DNA from: an uncultured Clostridia bacterium | Lineage (GTDB): Bacteria; Bacillota; Clostridia; Oscillospirales; Ruminococcaceae | Assembly (NCBI GenBank): GCA_947166945.1 | Contig: CAMVGH010000011.1 | Location: 1-40,020 of the forward strand | Length of the DNA: 40,020 nucleotides | Reading direction: 5' to 3' | Part shown: one piece after another, positions 1 through 8,304 of the stretch | Numbering within the stretch: position 1 is the stretch's first letter | How the letters are laid out: every line of letters begins with the position of its first letter | Translations under genes and position numbers: made by a program | The notes under the pieces: generated by a model | Seen by the model: the letters and a program-made list of their open reading frames with translations, nothing else | The model's database searches: none | What the model was told of the DNA's origin: nothing

Positions 1-2224
1 CGAACACTACCTCGCCCACGAACTCCGCAAGAGGGCGGCGCTCAAACTCGTCTCCGGTATCTTCGAGCAGATATGTGCTGATACGCTTCGGACGGGGTAT
101 TCTCAGCGCGTCGGGACCTTTGTCTGTAAGTTCCTCAAGCCCCTCGCCCATCTGCTTTATAAGCTCGGCGCCCATATCATCGTAGAACTGCTCACAGCCG
201 ATATTGTACTCGTCTGCGGGATTTTCACCGCCTATCGCACGCAGGTGTATGCTCTCACGGAACCATGTGGCAAATTCAAGATAACCGCTCCACTGCATAT
301 TTATCATGGCAAGGACATATTCACGCTGCTTTTCCGCCACCTTTTCAGCGCCGTACTTTTTCACTGCCTTTTCGTAAAGCTCCGGGAATTCGTCCTGCCA
401 TATCGTAGGTTCTTTCTCACGGGTAAGGTATTTCTGACGGGATTCGAACACCTGGTCACGATGCTTCTCGCCGATCATGGTAAGTTTCAGCAGACGTATG
501 CGCTGATCGAGCTTCTTTCCCTGCGATATCTTCTGTATCCGGGCAGTTTCTTTTACAACGGTCTTATCGGTGATCTCGTCCGCGGTCGGGTCGGGATATT
601 TATTTGAAGGGATATGCTTTTTCAGCTTGTATATCGTCATTATCGGTTCGTCCAGCGATACGAACAGCCGGCTTTGTCCCGGGTCTCCCTGACGCGCTGC
701 TCTGCCTCGAAGCTGATCGTTTATCCGGGCGCTCTCCGCCATGAATGTTCCGATCGCGTACAGTCCTCCCGCCGCGACCGCTACACTTCGATGCATCTCG
801 TCCGCGCCGCCGAGCTTTATATCTACTCCGCGTCCCGCCATATTGGTGGATACGGTAACAGCTCCGGGCATACCCGCGCTCTTGATTATCTCCGCTTCTT
901 CCTCATCGTTCTTCGCGTTCAGCACCGAATGTTCTATCCCCGCTTCGGCAAGCAGCTCCGACAGCTTCTCTGACTGTGCTATATCCACCGTTCCGATAAG
1001 CACCGGCTGTCCCTTGTCACCGGCTTCCTGTACTTCACGGACAACAGCTCTGAGCTTGCTGTCCTCGTCATAGTACACTGCCATTGGCAGATCCTCGCGT
1101 ATCGAGGGTGTGTTCGGCTCGACGTGCTTCACGACCAGCCCGTACAGCTCGTCAAACTCCTCCCGCGCGGTCATCGCCGTTCCCGTCATACCCGAAACCG
1201 ACTTGTACTGCCGGATAAAGAACTGTATCGGTATGCTTCCCATAACGACCCCTCGCTCGGAAACATCAAGCCCGTGTTTCATCTCGACGGCAGGCTGGAG
1301 AAATCCCGGATAGCAGCGGTCTTCGGCTGTTCTTCCGGTAAACGCGTCGATTATGCGTATCTGCCCGTCCTTTACAATATAATCCTTGTCCTCGGTGTAC
1401 ATATAAAGCGCGTTGAGACACTCATTCAGGCGGGTAAGCAGACCGTTGTTACTGCCGGAATAAATGTTCTCTATACCGAAATGCTCTTCGGCTTTCTTCT
1501 CGCCCGAACGGGTAAGGAAAGCATTTCCGGAACCTTCGTCCGTATCGTAGTCGCCCTCCTCAAGCGTTTTCGCAAACTCAAACACCGCCGGCAGTTCCTT
1601 GTCCTTTTCGATATCCATTATCCCCGCCGCTATGAGCGGTATTCTCGCTTCATCGATCAGCAGAGAGTCCGCTTCATCGACAATGACGCGCTCATAGCCG
1701 TTCCCGACAGCGTCTTCCGGGTCGAAAACGAGAAAATCCCGCAGGAAATCGAAACCGCACTCTTTTACGGTGGAATAAAGCACGTCTGCTTTGTAAGCGG
1801 CTTTGCGCTCTTCATGCGAAGTTTTTTCGGTAATATACGCCGTGCTAACTCCCAGCAGGTCATAGGCAGGCTTCATCCATTCGCAGTCACGCTTCGCAAG
1901 ATAGTCATTGAAGGTGAGAATGTGGATATGCTCGCCGCGGCAGACCGACATATATGCCGCGAAAACCGCCGCCACAGTCTTGCCTTCACCCGTGGCAAGC
2001 TCCACTATATTGGCATCGTCAAGATATCCGCCCGCGATTATCTGCGACCCGAAAGGAGTCAGCCCCAGCCCCTCTTTTACGGCAAGGTACACCGCCGCAT
2101 ACGCGGATACCGGATCCTGTGTTTCTCTTGCCTTGTCGGCAAGTTCCCGCAGAGCCGAACTTTCCGCCGCTTTCCGGACGCTCTCCGCGAACTCATGCGG
2201 CTTTCTTTCAAATCCCTTTATCAT
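1..2224 (-). CDS. secA: SecA-family preprotein translocase ATPase, divergent; 3' end outside window
   Basis: SecA drives secretion of preproteins through SecYEG by ATP hydrolysis. 741 codons are visible and the frame is still open at position 1. Visible marks: Walker A ATGEGKT at residues 77-83, Walker B region VDEADSLLIDEAR near residue 182, SGMTGTAMT, NMAGRGVDIKLGG, and the helicase motif QLRGRAARQGDPG. A helical scaffold/wing segment with LRAIGGENPADEY follows. Several normally invariant positions differ: DEARIPLIAAG replaces DEARTPLIISG, and GTFMAESARINDQ replaces GTERHESRRIDNQ. The N-terminus is about 20 residues shorter than usual before Walker A. The start ATG at 2224 follows AAGGGTGG. 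I judge this a SecA2-like second SecA rather than the housekeeping copy, which is inference. The C-terminal zinc-binding tail, if any, cannot be seen. Confidence 0.85.
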   Translation of the reverse strand, partial: MIKGFERKPHEFAESVRKAAESSALRELADKARETQDPVSAYAAVYLAVKEGLGLTPFGSQIIAGGYLDDANIVELATGEGKTVAAVFAAYMSVCRGEHIHILTFNDYLAKRDCEWMKPAYDLLGVSTAYITEKTSHEERKAAYKADVLYSTVKECGFDFLRDFLVFDPEDAVGNGYERVIVDEADSLLIDEARIPLIAAGIMDIEKDKELPAVFEFAKTLEEGDYDTDEGSGNAFLTRSGEKKAEEHFGIENIYSGSNNGLLTRLNECLNALYMYTEDKDYIVKDGQIRIIDAFTGRTAEDRCYPGFLQPAVEMKHGLDVSERGVVMGSIPIQFFIRQYKSVSGMTGTAMTAREEFDELYGLVVKHVEPNTPSIREDLPMAVYYDEDSKLRAVVREVQEAGDKGQPVLIGTVDIAQSEKLSELLAEAGIEHSVLNAKNDEEEAEIIKSAGMPGAVTVSTNMAGRGVDIKLGGADEMHRSVAVAAGGLYAIGTFMAESARINDQLRGRAARQGDPGQSRLFVSLDEPIMTIYKLKKHIPSNKYPDPTADEITDKTVVKETARIQKISQGKKLDQRIRLLKLTMIGEKHRDQVFESRQKYLTREKEPTIWQDEFPELYEKAVKKYGAEKVAEKQREYVLAMINMQWSGYLEFATWFRESIHLRAIGGENPADEYNIGCEQFYDDMGAELIKQMGEGLEELTDKGPDALRIPRPKRISTYLLEDTGDEFERRPLAEFVGEVVF

Positions 2225-2253
2225 AAAACCACCCTTATAGTCATAATAAATAA

Positions 2254-2282
2254 AGTATAGCACAATTTTCAATTAAAATCAA
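2254..2282 (-). promoter_or_regulatory. Promoter of the SecA-like gene
   Basis: On the minus strand, a -35 TTGATT (2277-2282) and a -10 TATACT (2254-2259) are separated by exactly 17 bp. The -10 lies 29 bp upstream of the start codon at 2224. It is divergent from the glmU promoter next to it. Confidence 0.7.
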
Positions 2283-2291
2283 CCAAACCTA

Positions 2292-2320
2292 TTGATTATT
2301 TTTGTAAAATGTGCGATAAT
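2292..2320 (+). promoter_or_regulatory. Promoter of the glmU-CPBP-CPBP-rmuC operon
   Basis: A -35 TTGATT (2292-2297) and -10 GATAAT (2315-2320) are separated by 17 bp. The transcript would begin near 2327, which places any upstream in-frame ATG (2292) inside the promoter and supports the start at 2370. Confidence 0.7.
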
Positions 2321-2369
2321 ATTAGAGTATGCGGAAGAAAAGCCGATATTGGACAAAGAAAGGTATGAC

Positions 2370-3578
2370 ATGATGAATATAAGCGCACTGATACTTGCCG
2401 GAAGCGGCAAAGAAACAAATCAGAAGAGACCGGAGGCAATGTGGGAGGTACTCGGCGAACCGCTTATCGGCTGGGTGATCGACAGCCTGAAAGGTATGGG
2501 GATCGACGATGACCGTATCGGGATAATTGCGGAAAAAGCTCCCGCATGCCTGACAGACTATCTGTCCGGGCGGGGGGGACTCCGCGTTTTCGGCCGCACC
2601 GGCGACGCCGGGGAACTGCTGAGCGGCAATGTGCTGATGATCGGCGCGAATACACCGTTCATAAACTGTGATACCCTTGCCGCAGCCCTCAACGAACATA
2701 CATTCACCGGAAACGCCGCCACCGCAATAGGCTTTGCGGCATACTGGTTCAGAGCCGACGCCCTGAAAAAGCCGCTTACCGGAAATATGGCGGACATAGT
2801 CGCCGATATTGCAGCAAACGGCGGAAAAATCGGCGAACTTGAGATAACCGATCCGAATATCCTGCTCGGTGCGGAAACCCGCGGCGATCTGCTGAGACTT
2901 AACATAACCGCAAAAATGGCAGTCATCGGAAAGCTGCTGGACGAGGGCGTGGAATTCGTCTCAACGGACGGGGTCATTATCGAAAAGACCGTTAAAATAG
3001 GCAAAGATACAACCATACTCCCCGGAACTATACTCCGCGGGAATACCGTTATCGGCGAGGACTGCGTACTCGGACCGAACACCCTCATAGAAAACTGCAC
3101 AATAGGAAACGGAGTGATCCTCAATTCCGTGCAGGCTTATGAAGCAAAAGTCGCGGACCGCGTAAAAGCGGGACCGTTCGTACAGCTGCGCCCCGGGACG
3201 GTACTCCACGAAGGCGTGAAGATCGGTGATTTCGTGGAGATCAAGAATTCCGAGATAGGTACGAACACCGCCGTTGCACACCTCACCTACCTCGGCGACA
3301 GCGATGTGGGAAAAGGTGTCAATTTCGGCTGCGGCTGCGTGACCGCGAACTACGACGGTGTGGATAAATTCCGCACAAAAATAGGAGACCACGCATTCAT
3401 CGGCTGCAACACCAACCTTGTAGCCCCCGTGGAGATAGGCGAGAACGCCACCACCGCGGCAGGCTCCACCATAACAAAGCACGATACGGTCCCCGCAAAC
3501 AGCCTTGTCATACAGCGTGCGGAAACAGTGGTCAAGGAAGACTGGGAACACAATTTCAAGCGCAAAAAGAAAGCATAA
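2370..3578 (+). CDS. glmU: GlmU-like glucosamine-1-phosphate N-acetyltransferase with degenerate uridyltransferase domain
   Basis: GlmU normally makes UDP-GlcNAc for peptidoglycan in two steps: acetylation of GlcN-1-P by the C-terminal half and uridylylation by the N-terminal half. The C-terminal left-handed beta-helix (from about residue 190) is well preserved: LRPGT, the lysine in VEIKNS, the catalytic His and Tyr in AHLTYLGD, NYDG and KFRTKIGD. The N-terminal half is about 45 residues shorter than in E. coli. The nucleotide-binding loop GxGTRM reads GSGKETNQ, the LPK motif reads RPE, the QLGTGHA region is missing, the YGDxPL aspartate is replaced (IGANTPF), and GxNxRxQL reads GAETRGDLL. 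Total is 402 residues against 456. The start ATG at 2370 (or 2373) follows AGAAAGG; the frame is open upstream to 2292 but that would overlap the promoter. Acetyltransferase activity is likely, uridyltransferase unlikely. Confidence 0.85.
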   Translation: MMNISALILAGSGKETNQKRPEAMWEVLGEPLIGWVIDSLKGMGIDDDRIGIIAEKAPACLTDYLSGRGGLRVFGRTGDAGELLSGNVLMIGANTPFINCDTLAAALNEHTFTGNAATAIGFAAYWFRADALKKPLTGNMADIVADIAANGGKIGELEITDPNILLGAETRGDLLRLNITAKMAVIGKLLDEGVEFVSTDGVIIEKTVKIGKDTTILPGTILRGNTVIGEDCVLGPNTLIENCTIGNGVILNSVQAYEAKVADRVKAGPFVQLRPGTVLHEGVKIGDFVEIKNSEIGTNTAVAHLTYLGDSDVGKGVNFGCGCVTANYDGVDKFRTKIGDHAFIGCNTNLVAPVEIGENATTAAGSTITKHDTVPANSLVIQRAETVVKEDWEHNFKRKKKA

Positions 3579-3595
3579 ATAACAAGGAGAATGAA

Positions 3596-4666
3596 ATGCC
3601 GGAAGAAAATACAGCCGTTGTCCGCGATACGGCGGAAGTCACGAAGGACTTCAGAAAGACTGCCCTTAAAGTCGGACTGTTCTTTCTCATAGAATTCATA
3701 CTGCGATACGCGGGTACATACACCATATCCGCGGTGTCGCTCGCTATCGGGGACAGCCTCTCATATACCCCGAAATATATAATACAGCTCACGATGTCGG
3801 GACTGTTCTTACAGGTGGCTCCGGCAGTGATAGGAGCATTCATGTTCGGCTGGCTCGGAAAGAACGGGACCGGACTGAAAGTCCATTATAAAATACCGAA
3901 AAGCAATACACGCGCTGTCGCAAATTTCCCTGCCGTCTATGGCGCGGGGGCGACAGTGAACGTGATAACCCTCGTTATCATATTCTTCTTTTTCCGCAGC
4001 GTCGATCTCACAAGGCGGCTCAATACCGTATCACCTGCGCTTGAGGGAGATATAGGGGCATCGCTGTATATGTTCTTCATGCTGGTGGTCATAGCTCCGG
4101 TATTCGAGGAATTTGTGTTCAGAGGCGTGCTTATGGACGCTCTGAAACCCTACGGGAACGGCTTTGCCATATTCACAACAGGCATTATGTTCGGTATTGC
4201 CCACGCGAATTTCCAGCAGCTTTTCTACACTATGGTCATAGGCATCTGCCTCGGTTATATAGCGAATGTCACAGACTCCATATTTTCCACAACGATAATA
4301 CACGCAATGGTGAACGGGATCAGCGGAATTATGATACTCCTGATGTCCACAAACGGGGTGCAGGAATTCATACTCCGGGGCAATTCGGACGAGATCCCCG
4401 ACGGAGATATGATCTGGGTGGCTGTGTTCGGAATATTCATGGTGAGCGTGTTTATCCTGATGATAGTCGGATTTGTCTCCGCGATAATGAAGATACGTCA
4501 GATACGCAGATACAAGGTCCCGAAAGTCTGCCCGGAAATTACCAACGGCAGAAAAACTCTTATATTTGTCACAACGATACCCGCGGTCATCACTGTGATA
4601 ATGATAATCGACACTCTGTTCGGAATATCCTCCGGAGTTATCGCTCCGCTGATACAAGGAGCGTGA
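3596..4666 (+). CDS. CPBP family intramembrane metalloprotease (first of two)
   Basis: A polytopic membrane protein of 356 residues in the CPBP/CaaX-protease-Abi family, a group of intramembrane glutamate/metal proteases. The three family motifs are present: EEFVFRG (E171, E172, R176), FGIAH (H203) and HAMVN (H236, N240). About eight hydrophobic segments flank them, including two C-terminal ones after the active-site region. The start ATG at 3596 has AAGGAGA 6 bp upstream, and the gene begins 17 bp after glmU, so it is in the same operon. Substrate unknown. In Gram-positive bacteria relatives act in immunity to bacteriocins, in protein maturation or as SecY-associated factors; nothing here decides between them. 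Confidence 0.85.
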   Translation: MPEENTAVVRDTAEVTKDFRKTALKVGLFFLIEFILRYAGTYTISAVSLAIGDSLSYTPKYIIQLTMSGLFLQVAPAVIGAFMFGWLGKNGTGLKVHYKIPKSNTRAVANFPAVYGAGATVNVITLVIIFFFFRSVDLTRRLNTVSPALEGDIGASLYMFFMLVVIAPVFEEFVFRGVLMDALKPYGNGFAIFTTGIMFGIAHANFQQLFYTMVIGICLGYIANVTDSIFSTTIIHAMVNGISGIMILLMSTNGVQEFILRGNSDEIPDGDMIWVAVFGIFMVSVFILMIVGFVSAIMKIRQIRRYKVPKVCPEITNGRKTLIFVTTIPAVITVIMIIDTLFGISSGVIAPLIQGA

Positions 4667-4670
4667 CAGC

Positions 4671-5666
4671 ATGAATCCTGTTCCGGATACACCGCAGAAG
4701 TCTCTGAGGGATATATCCGTAAAATACGGCGCGGCAATGCTGTTTATGATATTCAGCTACATCGTTCTGGGCATAGTACTGAATATAATATTCAGCATTA
4801 TCATACAGCTTGTCACCGGGACAGCCGGACTGGATACCTCAACAGACGCCGGTTATGCCTTCTATCTTTTTATCAACTCGTTCGTTTCGTATGTACCGCT
4901 TTTCCTGATGTTCGGTATTCTGTTCAGACGGGACATTGCGGAGACCGCATATCTTACGCCGTACCCGAAGACTGGCGGTGAGCTGATAATACTCTTCCTT
5001 GCCGGCGGCTGTCTCGCAAGGACAGGCGCACTGATAACATCATTCATCTCGACTGCGCTGAACGATCTCTTCGATGTGCCGAGACCGGAGATGGCATTCG
5101 CCGACTCGATCTCCCAGAGCACAGCGCAGTTCATAATATTCGAGATATTCGGCGTGATAGTCGCCCCGATATGTGAGGAGCTTCTGTACCGGCATCTGCT
5201 CCTGCGCCCCATGAGAAAGTACGGAGATATGGCGGCGGCGGTCATATCGGCACTTATGTTCGGACTGGGACATTTCAATTTTGACCAGTTTCTGTACACA
5301 TTCCTGTTCGGCTTTACGCTCGCAGTAGTCGCTATACGCAGGAACTCGGTGGTGCCGGCGATCATTCTGCACATGATAAATAACATAATGGCCGGGTTCA
5401 GCTCTTATCTCCCAGAAACCTTCGGCAACGAGCTTGCAGACACGATATTCGCGGCACTGGCAGAGTTTATGGTATTATCGGGGTGGATCCTGCTCTTCGG
5501 CGGAGCTGTGGCGGTCGTTATCGCTGTAATAAAGCACCTGTTCGTGTTCCGGCAGCCCGATCGGATGACCGATGCCGAGGAATTCAGGATCATATTCACC
5601 ACTCCCGTTGTTTTGATCGGGATAGCCGCGTCACTGGTGCTGACTTTTGTAATGCTGTATAAATGA
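4671..5666 (+). CDS. CPBP family intramembrane metalloprotease (second of two)
   Basis: A second CPBP-family membrane protein, 331 residues, starting 4 bp after the first gene with AAGGAG before ATG. Motifs are EELLYRH (E169, E170, R174), FGLGH (H201) and HMINN (H234, N238). Outside the motifs it differs clearly from its neighbour, so this is not a recent tandem duplication. Hydrophobic segments occur near residues 20-48, 62-84, 104-128, 153-170, 187-225 and at the C-terminus. Position between glmU and rmuC gives no clear substrate; the two proteases might act together, which is inference. Confidence 0.85.
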   Translation: MNPVPDTPQKSLRDISVKYGAAMLFMIFSYIVLGIVLNIIFSIIIQLVTGTAGLDTSTDAGYAFYLFINSFVSYVPLFLMFGILFRRDIAETAYLTPYPKTGGELIILFLAGGCLARTGALITSFISTALNDLFDVPRPEMAFADSISQSTAQFIIFEIFGVIVAPICEELLYRHLLLRPMRKYGDMAAAVISALMFGLGHFNFDQFLYTFLFGFTLAVVAIRRNSVVPAIILHMINNIMAGFSSYLPETFGNELADTIFAALAEFMVLSGWILLFGGAVAVVIAVIKHLFVFRQPDRMTDAEEFRIIFTTPVVLIGIAASLVLTFVMLYK

Positions 5667-5682
5667 AAGGGATCGATCGGAA

Positions 5683-7110
5683 ATGGATATATCAGATATT
5701 ATTATTATAGTCTGCTGTGTCATCAATATCATACTGCTTGCCGTCGTGCTGATACTGCTGATAAAAAAGAACAGCCGTACCGATGACGGGAAAGAACTGA
5801 AAGACCAGACAAGACAGCTGAAAGAATATTTTGACGGCGGAAGCAGGAATGTGCTTGACCAGCTCGGCAGACAGAATTCGGTCATTTCCGATACTGTCAG
5901 GCAGAACGTCGAGCTGATGGGCGGAAAGCTCGGCGCGGAACAGAAGACAATGAACGAAAGCACTGCCGCAGCCGTAAAAGCGATAGGAGAGGACGTTTCC
6001 GAGCTGAAAAAGGATAACAGGGCAGGTCTTGAAAATATCCGGAGCATAGTTACGGATAAAATGCAGGACACTCTGAACAGCCGTCTCGAAACTCTGAACC
6101 AGACCATAACCAACAGTTTTTCCGAACTTGGAAAAGGTCTTCGGGAAGAACAGAAAAATCAGCTGAATATAATAAATCAGAACATGGATAAGCTCAGGGA
6201 AGAGAATTCCCGGAGCCTCGAAAAGATAAACGGCACGGTCAGCGAAAAGCTTCAGGAATCTCTCGACAAGCGCATCAGCGAATCATTCAAGACCGTCAAT
6301 GACCAGCTCATGAACGTATCCCGCGGACTGGGCGAGATGCAGAGCGTGGCAGGAAATATCAGCGATCTCAAAAAAGTCCTTTCCAATGTAAAGACAAGAG
6401 GAAACTTCGGAGAAGTGCAGCTTGAGGCTATACTTGAAGAGATCCTCTCCCCCGACCAGTACGAAAAGCAGGCGAATGTGTCCGGAACCGGCACATACAG
6501 AGTGGATTTCGCAATAAAGCTGCCCGGCGCGGAGGGGGAAGGTCCGGTATGGCTGCCAATAGACGCCAAATTCCCGGGAGATACATATTCCGCCCTTATA
6601 GACGCTGTCAGCAGCGGTGATACGGAGGAAGCCTCAGAGCGCCGCAAACGCCTTGCGGCAACGATCCGCGACGAAGCAAAGAGCATACATGACAAGTACA
6701 TCTGTCCGCCCCGCACCACAGATTTCGCTCTTATGTTCCTGCCGTCCGAGGGGCTTTATTCCGAAGCGGTCAACACCCCCGGGCTGATCGAGGAGCTCCA
6801 GCGCAGATACCGCGTGAACGTCACCGGACCTTCCACTATGGCGGCAATGCTCAGCAGCCTGAGAATGGGATTCCAGACCCTTCGCATACGGGAAAAGAGT
6901 GCGGAGATACAGAAAGTGCTTGAAGCGGCGAAAAAGGAATTTTCCAACTTCGACTCGGTTCTCAATTCCACAAGAGAACGTCTCAGGAAAGCGGACGAGG
7001 AGCTGGGAAAGCTGGTGGGAACACGTTCCAACGCTATCAACCGTGCGCTGAAGAATATCACCGAGACGGATTCCCTCGAAACCGCACAGAATATAATAGA
7101 CGCGAACTGA
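5683..7110 (+). CDS. rmuC: DNA recombination protein RmuC family
   Basis: RmuC is a predicted nuclease-fold protein that limits DNA rearrangements such as inversions at repeats. The 475-residue product has an N-terminal membrane anchor (about residues 3-27), a long coiled-coil region rich in Glu, Lys, Gln and Asn (about 35-215), and the RmuC domain starting near RGNFGEVQLEAILEE. Characteristic parts include PIDAKFPGDTY (restriction-endonuclease-like Asp and Lys), LMFLPSEGLYSEA and STMAAMLSSLRMGFQTL. The start ATG at 5683 is 16 bp after the preceding stop, with AAAGGGAT upstream. It is the last gene of the operon and runs into a terminator. Confidence 0.93.
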   Translation: MDISDIIIIVCCVINIILLAVVLILLIKKNSRTDDGKELKDQTRQLKEYFDGGSRNVLDQLGRQNSVISDTVRQNVELMGGKLGAEQKTMNESTAAAVKAIGEDVSELKKDNRAGLENIRSIVTDKMQDTLNSRLETLNQTITNSFSELGKGLREEQKNQLNIINQNMDKLREENSRSLEKINGTVSEKLQESLDKRISESFKTVNDQLMNVSRGLGEMQSVAGNISDLKKVLSNVKTRGNFGEVQLEAILEEILSPDQYEKQANVSGTGTYRVDFAIKLPGAEGEGPVWLPIDAKFPGDTYSALIDAVSSGDTEEASERRKRLAATIRDEAKSIHDKYICPPRTTDFALMFLPSEGLYSEAVNTPGLIEELQRRYRVNVTGPSTMAAMLSSLRMGFQTLRIREKSAEIQKVLEAAKKEFSNFDSVLNSTRERLRKADEELGKLVGTRSNAINRALKNITETDSLETAQNIIDAN

Positions 7111-7117
7111 AAAACAA

Positions 7118-7162
7118 ACAAGCGGCAATGTCTGTTACAAGACACCGCCGCTTGTTATTTTT
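7118..7162. terminator. Bidirectional terminator between rmuC and the HlyD-like gene
   Basis: ACAAGCGGC (7118-7126) pairs with GCCGCTTGT (7147-7155), with an inner TGTC/GACA pairing, followed by a T-rich tract on the plus strand. A-rich sequence before the hairpin (7110-7118) gives a T-tract on the minus strand, so it can serve both convergent genes. Confidence 0.75.
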
Positions 7163-7163
7163 A

Positions 7164-8123
7164 TCAGTATGACACCACATCACCCACAGAAAGTCCGCTG
7201 AGAACTATCGTGAGATCGCCGACCGTCTCGCCTGTCTCGATCTGTATGCGGGCGCGTTCTCCGTTTTCCTCTATGTAGCAGTAAGTCGAGCCCGAATACT
7301 GCATCACAGCGTCCTTGGGTATGCACAGAGCGCCGTATTTGCTGAACACCTTGTTTATCACTGTCGCCCAACCGGCTGTTATTATATTGCCTGCTTCCGC
7401 CATGGCACGGTCAAGCTCGCCCTCGTCAAACGCGATCAGCACCTTTTCCCTGCCGCTCTCCGGCAGCATAGCCACCTTGCCCTTGTAAGTCTCGTTGGTG
7501 CCGAATTTCAGCTTCACAGGCATTCCGAAAGCGAATTTGTCCTTGTCGCGGTCAACCGTTACATAGACTTCGTCCGGTTTTGCCACTGTCACTACCGGAG
7601 TTCCCGCTGCGACTGTCTGCCCGGTCTCGAAATGCTCTGCCGCCACGACCACACAGTCATACGGCGCTTTTATCGTATATTCGTCGATATGGTACTGCAC
7701 GAGCCTGAGAAGTTCGGCCTGCTGCTCATATTCGAGCCTTGCCGCCGTACTTCCCGACGCGGCGTAAGCGGAATATGCGCTGTCTGCCGCTATCTGCTGA
7801 TTTCGCAGATCGTAACTCAGGGCAGACGAATCGAACACCGCGATAACGTCCCCCTCTTTCAGCACATCGCCCTTCTTTACATTGTATTCGAGAAGATTGG
7901 TGTCGTACTCTATCGGGTACGTTTCCGCAAAGGGGTACTCCACCGCCGCGCCAGTAGTCATCTCATTCTCGATATCAAAAAGCTGTACCTCTGCGGTCCG
8001 GTAGCTTTTTGAGGAATCCCCGTCCAGTATAGGTATCTTTATCTCGGCTTCCACGGCCTGCGCATTGCAGCCGGTGAGAAGCATCACCGCGCCGAGCAGT
8101 ACAGCAAACATTCTTTTTTTCAT
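7164..8123 (-). CDS. HlyD/RND-type membrane fusion lipoprotein, orphan
   Basis: A 319-residue lipoprotein with signal peptide and lipobox LLTGC (Cys at residue 19). The body has the layout of periplasmic adaptor or membrane fusion proteins: a first lipoyl half (EYNVKKGDVLKEGDVIAVFD), a short helical hairpin, a second lipoyl half (YTIKAPYDCVVVAAEHFETG), then beta-barrel segments. In Gram-positives such adaptors usually work with MacB-like ABC exporters, but no transporter gene is adjacent. It is somewhat short for the family because the hairpin is reduced. The start ATG at 8123 follows AGGGAAAGAG. It is convergent with rmuC and divergent from the next gene. Function beyond adaptor-like is not determined. 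Confidence 0.75.
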   Translation of the reverse strand: MKKRMFAVLLGAVMLLTGCNAQAVEAEIKIPILDGDSSKSYRTAEVQLFDIENEMTTGAAVEYPFAETYPIEYDTNLLEYNVKKGDVLKEGDVIAVFDSSALSYDLRNQQIAADSAYSAYAASGSTAARLEYEQQAELLRLVQYHIDEYTIKAPYDCVVVAAEHFETGQTVAAGTPVVTVAKPDEVYVTVDRDKDKFAFGMPVKLKFGTNETYKGKVAMLPESGREKVLIAFDEGELDRAMAEAGNIITAGWATVINKVFSKYGALCIPKDAVMQYSGSTYCYIEENGERARIQIETGETVGDLTIVLSGLSVGDVVSY

Positions 8124-8170
8124 AGTAACTCTTTCCCTGTCGGAATCTGCCTTAAATTCAAATATAGAAT

Positions 8171-8199
8171 ATTATATCACATTTTTTTAGTCAATGCAA
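8171..8199 (-). promoter_or_regulatory. Promoter of the HlyD-like lipoprotein gene
   Basis: Minus-strand -35 TTGCAT (8194-8199) and -10 TATAAT (8171-8176) with a 17-bp spacer, 47 bp upstream of the start codon. Confidence 0.7.
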
Positions 8200-8242
8200 T
8201 GGAATTTTATGAATTAAGCCATTTTTTTCTTGAAAAAATCAC

Positions 8243-8271
8243 TTGAAATATGGGTGCGGCTATGATATAAT
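8243..8271 (+). promoter_or_regulatory. Promoter of the DRE-TIM/zinc-ribbon/TPM operon
   Basis: A -35 TTGAAA (8243-8248) and a perfect -10 TATAAT (8266-8271) with a 17-bp spacer. Transcription would start near 8278, giving a leader of only about 27 nt before the TTG start at 8305. Confidence 0.8.
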
Positions 8272-8304
8272 AACAATGTATCTTTTTACAGAAGGAGAAT
8301 TTTT

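Noticed and set aside
1124-2260. Open frame of 378 codons on the plus strand
   Set aside because: It is antisense to the SecA-like gene, which has unmistakable ATPase motifs; it is a GC-driven mirror frame.
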